Shown in pieces: positions 8,022 to 16,722 of a stretch of DNA of 64,000 nucleotides (its first letter is position 1; every line of letters starts with the position of its first letter). The position numbers and the translations under genes are program-made. The notes beneath the pieces were generated by a model that saw only the letters and a list, made by a program, of their open reading frames with translations, ran no database searches and was not told where the DNA came from. Source of the DNA: Candidatus Nanosynbacter sp. TM7-074 (GTDB lineage Bacteria; Patescibacteriota; Saccharimonadia; Saccharimonadales; Saccharimonadaceae); contig NZ_CP158487.1 in NCBI RefSeq assembly GCF_041006295.1, positions 558,001 to 622,000 on the forward strand, given 5' to 3'.

Positions 8022-8845
8022 AAGTTATTAATCTTTCGTATAGTTAATGTTTGTGATTCAGAAATCTGTTTACTTGGCGATTGTAATTTTAAAGTAACTA
8101 CTACGTTATCAGCAGAATCAAGTATCCCTGGGTAGCTTTGGCCCACATCATGTTGACCAGGTATTTTCGTTTTTCCCTCGTAATACTCAACTTCGAATTC
8201 AGAAACGCCGGTTGCTAAAATTGAATCTTGATGAACCTTCATAGCTCGGTCTTTAAATTTATTAGCCTCTGCATTATTCATACAGAAATAATTACCAGCA
8301 GAACCCGAATATGGATGGCCATAAGGGTCAATCATGTCGTTATAGATAGTACGCCTATGCAATTCTCCGTTATTTAAGAAATATATTATTATTTTTTTAT
8401 ACTTAGGCTGCTGAGTCTTATTAGCCGCACAGTCGCCGACTGGAGTTCTTAGATAAACAATCTGCCTCGAGTCCGCACCATGTCCCATAGTGGTCGCATA
8501 CTGTAGCAATATCAGGACCCTATTTGTCCCGTTGACGTATGGTGTATTCATGTAGCTCCAGCTATGCCCAGCTCCAGAAAAACTCCTATCTACAGCGAAC
8601 GTATCATAACCGTCATAGCCACTGGCCTTAAATCGCACTGCCTGCCGTACATCAGTTTCAATTGCATCCATGGAGTTGTGAAGATTGCGGTTAATATCAA
8701 CCCTAGCCCGACTAATAGAAGCGCTTTGATTTGATGACACCAACATCTGGCCAAAGACGCCGACGACCATGGCAATAATTACCATTACTAATACTAGTTC
8801 GGTTATTGTGAAGCCATTTTCTTTAGAATGCTGCATATGTTGCAT
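8018..8845 (-). CDS. Minor prepilin, PilW-like
   Basis: Leader MQHMQHSKENG then FTITELVLVMVIIAMVVGVF, a class III signal with Glu at +5. The remainder of the 275 residues is a soluble domain with several aromatic residues, as in PilW/PulJ-type minor pilins. It starts inside the end of the preceding prepilin gene (23-base overlap) behind AAAGG, and its stop overlaps the RCC1 gene start. This tight packing indicates one mRNA and probably one pilus-initiating complex. Confidence 0.82.
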   Translation of the reverse strand: MQHMQHSKENGFTITELVLVMVIIAMVVGVFGQMLVSSNQSASISRARVDINRNLHNSMDAIETDVRQAVRFKASGYDGYDTFAVDRSFSGAGHSWSYMNTPYVNGTNRVLILLQYATTMGHGADSRQIVYLRTPVGDCAANKTQQPKYKKIIIYFLNNGELHRRTIYNDMIDPYGHPYSGSAGNYFCMNNAEANKFKDRAMKVHQDSILATGVSEFEVEYYEGKTKIPGQHDVGQSYPGILDSADNVVVTLKLQSPSKQISESQTLTIRKINNL

Positions 8846-9290
8846 GTGTCACCTTTCTTCCACTGCCAGACCCAGAAGATGGCAATCCATATTCTACTAT
8901 TGACTCTACCTTAACCGGCATACCTAGGCTAGACTTGCCACCACTACCGCTACTGACATCCTTACATCCATACGGCGCTGAAGCATACACCTCCTGTCTC
9001 ACCATACCCGGCAGACCATCAATCATCTCCGTTTTTTCCATGACTTTATATCTAGTACTAGATGGATCAGAGCTACACTTAAACCATGAGGGCGGAGAAT
9101 CATTCGCGTAACGGCGCATATTATTGTAGGCTAAAAAGCTAGCCTTAGTTTGCTGCGCACTCAATACTGAAATTGTACTGACCTGAGCCTGCATACTCAA
9201 TATGACAACCATAAAAATACCAATGACAACCAGCGTCACTGCCACTTCAACTATTGTAAAGCCCTCGCTTTTATTTACTAGTCGCGCCAT
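8823..9290 (-). CDS. Minor prepilin, PilV/PulI-like
   Basis: MARLVNKSEG followed by FTIVEVAVTLVVIGIFMVVI is a class III prepilin signal with Glu at +5. The 155-residue size fits the small minor pilins. AAGGTGG seven bases upstream supports the start, which overlaps the previous gene by 13 bases. It probably forms a tip complex with its operon neighbours. Confidence 0.82.
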   Translation of the reverse strand: MARLVNKSEGFTIVEVAVTLVVIGIFMVVILSMQAQVSTISVLSAQQTKASFLAYNNMRRYANDSPPSWFKCSSDPSSTRYKVMEKTEMIDGLPGMVRQEVYASAPYGCKDVSSGSGGKSSLGMPVKVESIVEYGLPSSGSGSGRKVTHATYAAF

Positions 9291-9763
9291 ATGCTATCCA
9301 CCTTTTTTTCTGCCCCAGTGGACAAATCTTTATACGTGATACTATGCCTGACGCAAGTTGCTGCAACTATATCAGATGGCGCGCCAGATACTGGCTTAGC
9401 GCAGTCATGTCCATCAATATTTGAGGCTTCATATAATATTTCACCGTTATTTCCGCCAGCCCAGTCACTACGGCTACACTTTATCATTTCCTTCTTCAAA
9501 GAATCGTTTCCTACAATTGACGAAAAATTCCTGATTAAATCACCACACGACGGATATTCATGCCCGATGCCGCTTGTATTGTTATATTTATAATACCTCT
9601 CCAGCTTTAGTGATAGCTCGGAAATATTAGCTCGCTGTTTTTCTCTTTTAGTGAGATTTAAAAATCTTTCACCACCAACAAAGGTGAGGCCCGCTAAAAT
9701 TGACACGACTACAATAATTACCGCCAACTCGATTAACGTATAACCACCCATCCTACGATTCAT
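9278..9763 (-). CDS. Prepilin-like protein, first gene of the minor-pilin operon
   Basis: MNRRMGG then YTLIELAVIIVVVSILAGL: a prepilin signal with Tyr at +1 and Glu at +5, followed by the usual amphipathic helix. Four cysteines lie in the C-terminal domain. The ATG at 9763 is preferred because TACAAT (9771-9776, minus strand) ends seven bases before it; a TTG two codons upstream is less likely. It opens the 9763-6270 operon. Confidence 0.82.
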   Translation of the reverse strand: MNRRMGGYTLIELAVIIVVVSILAGLTFVGGERFLNLTKREKQRANISELSLKLERYYKYNNTSGIGHEYPSCGDLIRNFSSIVGNDSLKKEMIKCSRSDWAGGNNGEILYEASNIDGHDCAKPVSGAPSDIVAATCVRHSITYKDLSTGAEKKVDSIWRD

Positions 9764-9805
9764 ATTCAATATTGTAGCGCAGTTTTACAAAAAAGCCTAT
9801 GCTTA

Positions 9806-10831
9806 TTACAAAGAAAGTTCCAACGGTTCTTGTTCAATTCTTATGCCAAATTTATCATACACCGTTTGAATAATTTGCTCACGAATTGCTGCCAAATCAC
9901 CATAGCCAGTTGCCGAATCATTGACCAGCACCAGGGCATTTTTTTCATAAACCCTCATGCCATGACTAGCAAAACCTTTCAGGCCAGCTCTATCAATCAG
10001 CCAGCCCGTTGGCACTTTATATCTTCCGTCAGACATAGCATAATTTGGTACATCACTATATTCTTTTTGCAATTGCTCCAGTTGCCATTTTTCGATCAAA
10101 GCGTTCTTGAAAAAAGAGCCTGCGCTAGGTATCTCAGCCGGATCTGGCAATTTTTCCGAGCGAATATTAAGCACCGCCACACGAATTACCGACAAATTAA
10201 CTTCACGAATATCATTATCTTCAATATATTTTTGTAGCGAAGCATAAAATGGCGGCCTTGGTTCTGCTTTATTTAATCTTAGAGTAATATTTAAAATACA
10301 GTAACGACCCTTTTGACTATCACGAAAAATACTATTGCGATAAGAGAAATCACATTCATCAACAGAAATCGTCACAATTGAATCAGTCTTCGAGTCGTAT
10401 GCTTCTAAACTAACTAAAGTATCGGAAATATCTTGACCATAAGCGCCAACATTCTGGACCGGCGCAGCACCAGCCGTTCCCGGAATTCCCGACATAGCCT
10501 CAACCCCCTGAAGCCCCAGGCCAACAGCCCGTTCGACAACTTCATCCCAAACTTCGCCCGCACCAATCTTGATATCTGTCGTATCGTCATTATCAGCAAT
10601 AACCTCAAACCCCTTGATCTTATTCAACAGAACGATTCCCTCAAATGTTTCGTCGCGTGTGATGACATTACTGCCGCCACCCAGCACAAAAATAGGCAGA
10701 TTTTCCTTTCGGGCATTCCGATATAAAGTTACAACATCGCTGGCAGAATCTACGGCCACCATATAGCGCGCTGCGCCGCCTAATTTCATAGTCGTATACT
10801 GCTTCAATGGTACATTCGTCATGACATCCAT
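9806..10831 (-). CDS. murB: UDP-N-acetylenolpyruvoylglucosamine reductase
   Basis: FAD enzyme that reduces the MurA product to UDP-MurNAc with NADPH. Landmarks are the FAD-binding LGGGSNVI, SGIPGTAGAAPVQNVGAYGQ, RNSIF and the active-site segment PSAGSFFKN; a C-terminal Glu region is also present. At 341 residues it matches type I (E. coli-like) MurB. The start is leaderless in form: TATAAT (10838-10843, minus strand) ends six bases before the ATG. Alternative ATG codons follow within five codons, so the start is uncertain by a few residues. Confidence 0.95.
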   Translation of the reverse strand: MDVMTNVPLKQYTTMKLGGAARYMVAVDSASDVVTLYRNARKENLPIFVLGGGSNVITRDETFEGIVLLNKIKGFEVIADNDDTTDIKIGAGEVWDEVVERAVGLGLQGVEAMSGIPGTAGAAPVQNVGAYGQDISDTLVSLEAYDSKTDSIVTISVDECDFSYRNSIFRDSQKGRYCILNITLRLNKAEPRPPFYASLQKYIEDNDIREVNLSVIRVAVLNIRSEKLPDPAEIPSAGSFFKNALIEKWQLEQLQKEYSDVPNYAMSDGRYKVPTGWLIDRAGLKGFASHGMRVYEKNALVLVNDSATGYGDLAAIREQIIQTVYDKFGIRIEQEPLELSL

Positions 10832-10885
10832 GCATATATTATATCATTTTACTCGGTCGCCATCTATGCTATAATACCTCTGTAC

Positions 10886-10962
10886 GCACCCGTAGCTCAG
10901 CGGATTAGAGTACTTGGCTTCGAACCAAGGGGTCGCAAGTTCGAATCTTGCCGGGTGTACCA
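10886..10962 (+). tRNA. tRNA-Arg (TCG)
   Basis: Anticodon stem CTTGG/CCAAG with loop CTTCGAA gives TCG. The acceptor is GCACCCG/CGGGTGT with a G1-U72 wobble; A73 and encoded CCA follow. Confidence 0.94.
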
Positions 10963-10986
10963 TTTTATTGCATTAACAAGACATAC

Positions 10987-11063
10987 GCCCCGTTAGCTCA
11001 ACTGGATAGAGCGTTGGTTTCCGGTACCAAAGGTTGCAGGTTCGATTCCTGTGCGGGGTACCA
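10987..11063 (+). tRNA. tRNA-Arg (CCG)
   Basis: Anticodon stem TTGGT/ACCAA with loop TTCCGGT gives CCG. The acceptor is GCCCCGT/GCGGGGT, again with G1-U72; A73 and encoded CCA follow. It lies 24 bases after tRNA-Arg(TCG), probably co-transcribed. Confidence 0.94.
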
Positions 11064-11068
11064 GATTA

Positions 11069-11090
11069 GCCCGTTATTGTGACGGGTTTT
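11069..11090 (+). terminator. Terminator of the tRNA-Arg pair
   Basis: Stem CCCGT/ACGGG (11070-11074/11082-11086) followed by TTTT, six bases after the CCA end. Confidence 0.75.
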
Positions 11091-11148
11091 AATTATATCT
11101 ATAAATTGCTTGCTTTTTATATTAAATAGTGGTATAAATAGGAGTATT

Positions 11149-11883
11149 ATGGAGGCTAATGAACAAAGGCCTATTAACGACTTCAACGACTTCCCTAGTG
11201 TAATGGAAGCCGTTCTAAAAGCAATACGCGAGAAAAAGTTCGGACAAGCGGCTATATTAGCCTCCCTGGCCCACAATCTGGCGCCAAACTTATCCGAACA
11301 AGCCCGTGCTGCTCGTGATTTAAGTGCCGCCTACCGCCATCAAGGCGACTACGATGAATCCGAAAAATGGGCTACCGAAGCAGTAGAGCAACATGAAGCT
11401 TTGGCCGAAGAAGGAGAGAATCGCAGCACGCTACGTGAACTGGGAGCGAGCGTCGCAACACTCGGAACTCTGCAGCTGCAGCGTATCGCAACAGACCCTT
11501 CTTATGATAATCAGGAAAACTCTCAACGGGCAGCAGAAAATCTAAGCAAAGGTCTGCGCTATATTGAAGAGTCTCGCAAGCATGCTACCGACAAGAATCG
11601 CAAGATTGACCAATATGACATTAATTTTACTGCTCGTACAGGCTTCGCTGAAGCGCTGGCTGGCGATACAAAGAGGAGCCTGGCACTGGGCGCCAGGGCT
11701 GTGCGGCTGGCATTCTGGTCTGAATCGCCAAAGATTGACACTTCAAATCCGAATCTGACAACCAAAGAACGCTTCAAAGCTAAGAGTCGCGCGTTTGTAA
11801 GAGGTGTTGGCGCGGTAGCTGTGGCAGCCGTGGCGCCATTTAATAGGAAGTTGGCTAAATCTATTGTCGAGAGACTTAATTAA
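11149..11883 (+). CDS. TPR-like helical protein of unknown function
   Basis: 244 residues, mainly helical, with at least one tetratricopeptide-like unit around residue 65 (AYRHQGDYDESEKWATEAVE) and further helix pairs resembling TPRs. No signal peptide; the C-terminus is basic. The ATG at 11149 follows AGGAG at four bases; TATAAA upstream may be the -10 box. TPR proteins usually bind other proteins. Its end overlaps the convergent AAA+ gene by four bases, which says nothing about function. No specific role can be named. Confidence 0.7.
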   Translation: MEANEQRPINDFNDFPSVMEAVLKAIREKKFGQAAILASLAHNLAPNLSEQARAARDLSAAYRHQGDYDESEKWATEAVEQHEALAEEGENRSTLRELGASVATLGTLQLQRIATDPSYDNQENSQRAAENLSKGLRYIEESRKHATDKNRKIDQYDINFTARTGFAEALAGDTKRSLALGARAVRLAFWSESPKIDTSNPNLTTKERFKAKSRAFVRGVGAVAVAAVAPFNRKLAKSIVERLN

Positions 11884-14318
11884 CTAGCCGGCGGAATCAC
11901 TGGAGCTTGAGGGGTTTGGCTACTTAAAATCTGGCGAATTTGCTCAGTGGTAATAATTGTAGTTGATCCAGGCGCAACCGTACCAGCTAGCATTTGCTTA
12001 GCGACAGTATTTTCAACTGCTCGCTGGACAACACGACGCATCGGACGGGCGCCCAGACGCGGATCATAACCAGCTTCAACCAACAATTTCTTACCTTCCT
12101 CTTCAACTGCAACTTGAATTTTTTGCGGCGCCAAGGTTTTATTAACGCCAGCCAAAATCAAATCGACAACCTGCAACAATTCCTCCTTGCCCAGCGGCCG
12201 GAACAAAACAATTTCATCAAAACGGTTCAAAAACTCTGGTCGGAATAGATTAGCATTAATTAGCTCATTGATAAATGTTTGTTCAAACTGTTCCAACTGG
12301 TAGCCGCGCTCAATATATTCGCGAATTCTATCTGCTCCAGCGTTTGACGTAGCAATGACAATCGTATCGCGAAAACTAATTTCCCTGTTATTCTCATCGC
12401 GCAGGATACCCTCGTCCAATAACTGCAGTAAAGTCGTCAACACCTGCGGATGGGCTTTTTCAATCTCATCCAGCAACACCACTGAAAACGGCTTTTTTTG
12501 CACCTGCGCCGTCAAACTACCTGGGTCGCGCGCCCCATCGGCAATCAGCCGCGCTACATCATCTGGGCGAACAAACTCGTTAAGATCCAACCGAATCATG
12601 CTGCCCTCGCCGCCAAAATAAACATCTGCCAAAGCTTTGGATAGTTCAGTTTTACCAACGCCAGTTGGGCCAAGAAACAGGAAAGCGCCAATCGGCCGGT
12701 TTTGGTTTCTAACGCCAGTACGGGCGCGGCGAATAGCATCGGAAACAACCGTCACCGCCCGCGACTGGTTGATCATCCGCTGATGAATCAGTGTTTCCAA
12801 ATTAAGCAATTTCTCACGCTCGTCGCCGGTATTCGCTGTGGATATTTTTATACCCAAGGTTTTTTCAATTGCATCGTCGACTGATTGCGCTGTCACAAGA
12901 CCGCCCCTAGCATAACTCGCTGCCGCCTCCAAAATTTTCAGCGCTTTGCCTGGCATTGCCAAATCCTGAACGTAGCGATCGCCAACCCGATAGGCCTCAG
13001 CCAAAGCTTGATACATATAAGTCACTTTATGCTGGGCTTCAAATATCACTAATTGGTCACGCATAATTTTCATAGTCTCTGCTTCGGTTGATGGCTGGAT
13101 GGCAATGGTGTTCAAAGCGTGTGCTAATTGCGGCTTCATTTGAGAAATCTGTAAAAACCGCTGGTCGTCCATCGTTAAAATCATCCTCAATCTGCCAGCT
13201 TCTAAAATTGGCAGTAGCACATTACTCAAATCAACCGAACCAATGCCCTCCTCAAAAAATAGCTGCGCATTATCTAAGCATAAAATAACATTCTTTGATA
13301 AAAACGCTTCATTTAAGATCATTGTCACCAGATTTTCCAACTCGCCACGACCCGACGCCACGCTAACCAAAGATGAAGCGTCAAGCATAAAAACTTGCTG
13401 ATACATCAACGACCCAGGAACGCCCTGATGCCCATCAATCAACATCTCCGCAAACGCCGAAACTACCGTACTTTTCCCAGCGCCATCAGCACCAATTAAC
13501 GCAATGTTCTGACGACCACCTGAGCTAAATATTTTCATCATTTGCTCAAGTGCACTTTCATGCGCCGCCAACTTTGTAGTAAGCATCTGACCGGAAATGT
13601 TAGCGCTAATATTCTGCGCAAAGCGGCTCAATAGTGGCGTGTAACCGAACGACCAATCTCTAGCAATTCCGCCCGTCCGTAACGGCTTTTTGTTATGCTC
13701 TTCAATTAACGCCTTTATACGTTCGTACCACTTGATAGTCTCTTCGATATCATGAAAATCAATTTTCATATTTGCCAGCAAAGAGTTATGCTGCGGTAAC
13801 TGTTTTACTATGGCCGCGGCTAAAACCGCACTGGTAATCTTCGGACTTTCAGTGCTCTGCCAAATCTCAATTGCCGCTTTCCAGACTTGCTCGGTTTGAT
13901 CTGGATTGTCAACAGAAATATTATGCAAAAAGTTTGGCGTTAAACCCAGGCGCAAGGCTAAAAACTGTCCAGCTCGAGTGCCTGTAATCGCTTCAGCAAT
14001 ATCCGTTGGTGTTGGCCGACGCGGCAGCTTACCCAAAACGTCAGCCGCCATCACATCATCAATGGTCTGCGGATTCTTATTAATCTCCGCCGTCTTCAAA
14101 TCTTTCTCCCACCAAATGGACAGCATAACCATCGGGCCACTCAGACCCAGCATTAGCCAGCCGACCGATCCGTGTTCAATCAGCATCCACACACCAAGCA
14201 CCACCATCATGATACCAATTGCTATTACCACAACGTGCCAAGCATTGCCAAACCTAACAGAAAACCTTGCCTTCTGAGACCTCAAACTATCGTAATTAAA
14301 CTTTGGCTGCACATTCAT
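11880..14318 (-). CDS. Membrane-anchored Clp-type (ClpB/ClpC-like) double AAA+ ATPase
   Basis: 812 residues from the ATG at 14318. Two hydrophobic helices lie at about 28-47 and 53-70, then a helical Clp-N-like domain, then two AAA+ domains. D1 has Walker A GADGAGKS (about 276-283), but its Walker B reads VILCLDNAQ, with Asn where the catalytic Glu belongs. D2 is canonical: GPTGVGKT (550-557), VVLLDEIEKAH, sensor ATSNAGA and GARPMRRVVQR. No ClpP-binding loop was identified. The start overlaps the stop of the upstream membrane gene as ATGA, so the two are translationally coupled. It probably remodels proteins at the membrane, with D2 doing most ATP hydrolysis. Confidence 0.85.
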   Translation of the reverse strand: MNVQPKFNYDSLRSQKARFSVRFGNAWHVVVIAIGIMMVVLGVWMLIEHGSVGWLMLGLSGPMVMLSIWWEKDLKTAEINKNPQTIDDVMAADVLGKLPRRPTPTDIAEAITGTRAGQFLALRLGLTPNFLHNISVDNPDQTEQVWKAAIEIWQSTESPKITSAVLAAAIVKQLPQHNSLLANMKIDFHDIEETIKWYERIKALIEEHNKKPLRTGGIARDWSFGYTPLLSRFAQNISANISGQMLTTKLAAHESALEQMMKIFSSGGRQNIALIGADGAGKSTVVSAFAEMLIDGHQGVPGSLMYQQVFMLDASSLVSVASGRGELENLVTMILNEAFLSKNVILCLDNAQLFFEEGIGSVDLSNVLLPILEAGRLRMILTMDDQRFLQISQMKPQLAHALNTIAIQPSTEAETMKIMRDQLVIFEAQHKVTYMYQALAEAYRVGDRYVQDLAMPGKALKILEAAASYARGGLVTAQSVDDAIEKTLGIKISTANTGDEREKLLNLETLIHQRMINQSRAVTVVSDAIRRARTGVRNQNRPIGAFLFLGPTGVGKTELSKALADVYFGGEGSMIRLDLNEFVRPDDVARLIADGARDPGSLTAQVQKKPFSVVLLDEIEKAHPQVLTTLLQLLDEGILRDENNREISFRDTIVIATSNAGADRIREYIERGYQLEQFEQTFINELINANLFRPEFLNRFDEIVLFRPLGKEELLQVVDLILAGVNKTLAPQKIQVAVEEEGKKLLVEAGYDPRLGARPMRRVVQRAVENTVAKQMLAGTVAPGSTTIITTEQIRQILSSQTPQAPVIPPAS

Positions 14319-14689
14319 AGCGAAACCCCCATTTGCCACAGCACAATTCCCGCAAGTGGCAATAGAGGCAAGACCAGCCACAGAATAATTCCTAGAAGCG
14401 TCCACAAAACCCTCAGCAATATCATCAATATTCCAACAATTATCACTACAGAGCGTACCACCATGCCAACCGCGCGCGAAAATAACTTATCAAAAAATGC
14501 CGACAACTGAACTGGTGCAGCACCGTCAACTGGAGCTGCCGAAATCTGACGAAACGGGTTAAATAATGTTTTTAATAACAATCCGACCGAAAAAAAGTCT
14601 GCCGTTCGCAAAACCCCCAAAAAACCTTGTTGGACATATTGCAACAATCCACCGCCATACCACCACTGAAAGATCCCCACCAAAAACAT
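14315..14689 (-). CDS. Small membrane protein coupled to the AAA+ ATPase
   Basis: 124 residues. An amphipathic N-terminal part (WWYGGGLLQYVQQGFLG) is followed by a linker and two strong hydrophobic helices in the C-terminal third. The ATG at 14689 is chosen because TACAAT (14696-14701, minus strand) ends six bases upstream; an earlier in-frame ATG at 14740 would run through the murT promoter. Its stop overlaps the AAA+ start by four bases, suggesting a membrane partner or adaptor. The family is not recognised. Confidence 0.72.
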   Translation of the reverse strand: MFLVGIFQWWYGGGLLQYVQQGFLGVLRTADFFSVGLLLKTLFNPFRQISAAPVDGAAPVQLSAFFDKLFSRAVGMVVRSVVIIVGILMILLRVLWTLLGIILWLVLPLLPLAGIVLWQMGVSL

Positions 14690-14733
14690 ATTGATATTGT
14701 AGCATATTAGCCCGGCAGAGTATAATGGATTAT

Positions 14734-15996
14734 ATGGCAAGACAGATGATCAGTACTATAATTGGCAAAGGTGTCAAGAAGGTTGCGAGATTACGCGGCG
14801 GCGGCTCAGCTCTGCCAGGCTTAGTGATTGAGAAAATTGACCCAAAGTTCATCCAGCGCACACTGAAAGACCTACCACAAGGCGTGGTAATTATAAGCGG
14901 CACTAACGGAAAAACAACAACCACAAAAATCGTCGTGGAATTGCTCGAGTCAGTTGGACTAAGAGTTTTTACGAATCGGACTGGTAGCAATTTTTCCAGA
15001 GGTGTAGCAGCCGCACTGCTGGATGAAGTCAATCTCCGCGGTAAATTAGAGGCTGATATTGCAGTTTTGGAGCTTGACGAAGCTTGGGCGGTGAAATTTG
15101 TGCAAATGGTTCGCCCACGGTTCTCGCTACTATTAAACGTAATGCGTGATCAGCTGGATAGATTTGGAGAGATCGACAATACAGCGTCGCTGCTTCAGAA
15201 GATAGCCGAAGCAACTACCGATGCTGTTGTTCTTAATCGCGACGATCCACGAATTTTTAAGATTAGCAAACACATTCAGGCTAAAAAAGTATTTTTCGGC
15301 ACAACCGATGAGCTACTTAAATTAATGCCGACCGACGACAACTTAAAATACGGCGCAGCAATCGCTAACCAAAGCGTAAACGTCGATGTTTTATTAAAAA
15401 AGATTAGCGGACAGGAGGCGACCCTACGAATTGATAACAAAGAAGCTGCTGTCAATTTAAAGCTTACCGGCGTTTATAATTTACTTAATGCCGCAGCAGC
15501 TACCGCCCTGGCGCGACAAATTACCGGACCGGAAGTTACAGACACCATATTGTCAGCGCTCGAAAATATTAAGCCAGCCTTTGGTCGCGGTGAAACAATT
15601 TTCCTAAACGGCACGCCGATTGAACTTATTCTCGTTAAAAATCCAAGCGGTTTTCGACTGGCGCTCTTGTCATTTGCCAAAAATAGCAGCGCGACAATGA
15701 TCGCGGTTAATGACAATTTCGCAGACGGGCGAGATGTTAGTTGGTTTTGGGATGTTGACTTTTCATCTCTGAAAAAGGTAGCCATGATTAGTGGGGTGCG
15801 AGCTTATGACATGGCGCTGCGTCTTCAATATGACGAAGTTGCGGTTGAAAAAATTGACACCGATATTACGCGGGCGTTAGATGATTTTATCAACGACCGC
15901 CCAGAAGAACCAAAGCAAATATTCTGTAGCTATACCGCCATGACTGCAATTCGACGCCTGCTTAGCGAAAAAACCGACGTAGAGGAAATATTATGA
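14734..15996 (+). CDS. murT: Lipid II isoglutaminyl synthase, MurT subunit
   Basis: MurT, a Mur-ligase relative, activates the alpha-carboxyl of D-Glu in lipid II; GatD supplies ammonia, giving D-isoglutamine. Evidence: the Mur-ligase P-loop SGTNGKTTTTK, ELDEAW, NVMRDQLDRFGE, and a C-terminal DUF1727-like region, with gatD directly downstream. The four cysteines that form a zinc ribbon in Staphylococcus aureus MurT are absent after VVLNRDDPR. The ATG at 14734 is seven bases after TATAAT (14721-14726); the ATG at 14725 overlaps that box. It overlaps gatD by four bases. Confidence 0.92.
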   Translation: MARQMISTIIGKGVKKVARLRGGGSALPGLVIEKIDPKFIQRTLKDLPQGVVIISGTNGKTTTTKIVVELLESVGLRVFTNRTGSNFSRGVAAALLDEVNLRGKLEADIAVLELDEAWAVKFVQMVRPRFSLLLNVMRDQLDRFGEIDNTASLLQKIAEATTDAVVLNRDDPRIFKISKHIQAKKVFFGTTDELLKLMPTDDNLKYGAAIANQSVNVDVLLKKISGQEATLRIDNKEAAVNLKLTGVYNLLNAAAATALARQITGPEVTDTILSALENIKPAFGRGETIFLNGTPIELILVKNPSGFRLALLSFAKNSSATMIAVNDNFADGRDVSWFWDVDFSSLKKVAMISGVRAYDMALRLQYDEVAVEKIDTDITRALDDFINDRPEEPKQIFCSYTAMTAIRRLLSEKTDVEEIL

Positions 15997-16718
15997 CAAA
16001 AATAACAATTGCACAACTTTATCCACGAGACATGAATTTATACGGCGACTGGGGCAACACGCTGGTCCTAAAAAAACGCCTAGAGTGGCGCGGTTTTGAA
16101 GTCGAAATTATCGACCACAATCCAGGCGATTCAACAGACTTTTCTAATATTGATATTTTCGTCGGTGGTGGCGGTCAAGACTCTGGCCAGACGATTATCC
16201 AAAACGACCTTTTGAAACGAGCAGACGAGCTCCGACAATTAGCAAACGACGGCGTGCCGATGCTAATGATTTGTGGTATGTATCAGCTCTTCGGCCGCTT
16301 TTTCCGCACACTTAAAGGCGAAGAGATTGTTGGCGCTAATATTTTACCGATTGAAACGATTGCTGGCGATGAGCGAATGATTGGCAATATTATTATCAAG
16401 AGTCAAGAATTTGGCGAGATTATCGGATACGAAAATCATAGTGGGCAGACCTTCCTTGATAAAACTGTCACGCCGCTAGGGCAAGTGATTAAGGGTGCTG
16501 GCAATAATATGATTGATGCAAGTGAAGGTGTTCGGTATAACAACGTTATAGCCACATATCTCCACGGCCCAATCCTACCAAAAAACCCACAAATTGCTGA
16601 TTTTCTAATCAATGAGGCTTTAAGGCGACGCGATATTAGCATAGACTTTGGAGTAGATACTATTGACGATGAGATAGCCCACAAGGCACGTGAAATATCC
16701 CTAAAACTTCCCAGATAG
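15993..16718 (+). CDS. gatD: Lipid II isoglutaminyl synthase, glutaminase subunit GatD
   Basis: Class I (CobB/CobQ-type) glutamine amidotransferase, 241 aa. The nucleophile is Cys94 in LMICGMYQLFG and the catalytic His is H191 in YLHGPI. It forms a complex with MurT and delivers ammonia to the D-Glu of lipid II. The ATG overlaps the murT stop (ATGA), the usual operon order. The presence of this pair implies amidated, Gram-positive-style peptidoglycan stems. Confidence 0.93.
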   Translation: MTKITIAQLYPRDMNLYGDWGNTLVLKKRLEWRGFEVEIIDHNPGDSTDFSNIDIFVGGGGQDSGQTIIQNDLLKRADELRQLANDGVPMLMICGMYQLFGRFFRTLKGEEIVGANILPIETIAGDERMIGNIIIKSQEFGEIIGYENHSGQTFLDKTVTPLGQVIKGAGNNMIDASEGVRYNNVIATYLHGPILPKNPQIADFLINEALRRRDISIDFGVDTIDDEIAHKAREISLKLPR

Positions 16719-16722
16719 TGTA

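Noticed and set aside
14725-14733. murT start at the ATG at 14725
   Set aside because: This ATG overlaps the TATAAT box; the in-frame ATG at 14734 has the 7-base spacing seen at other genes here.
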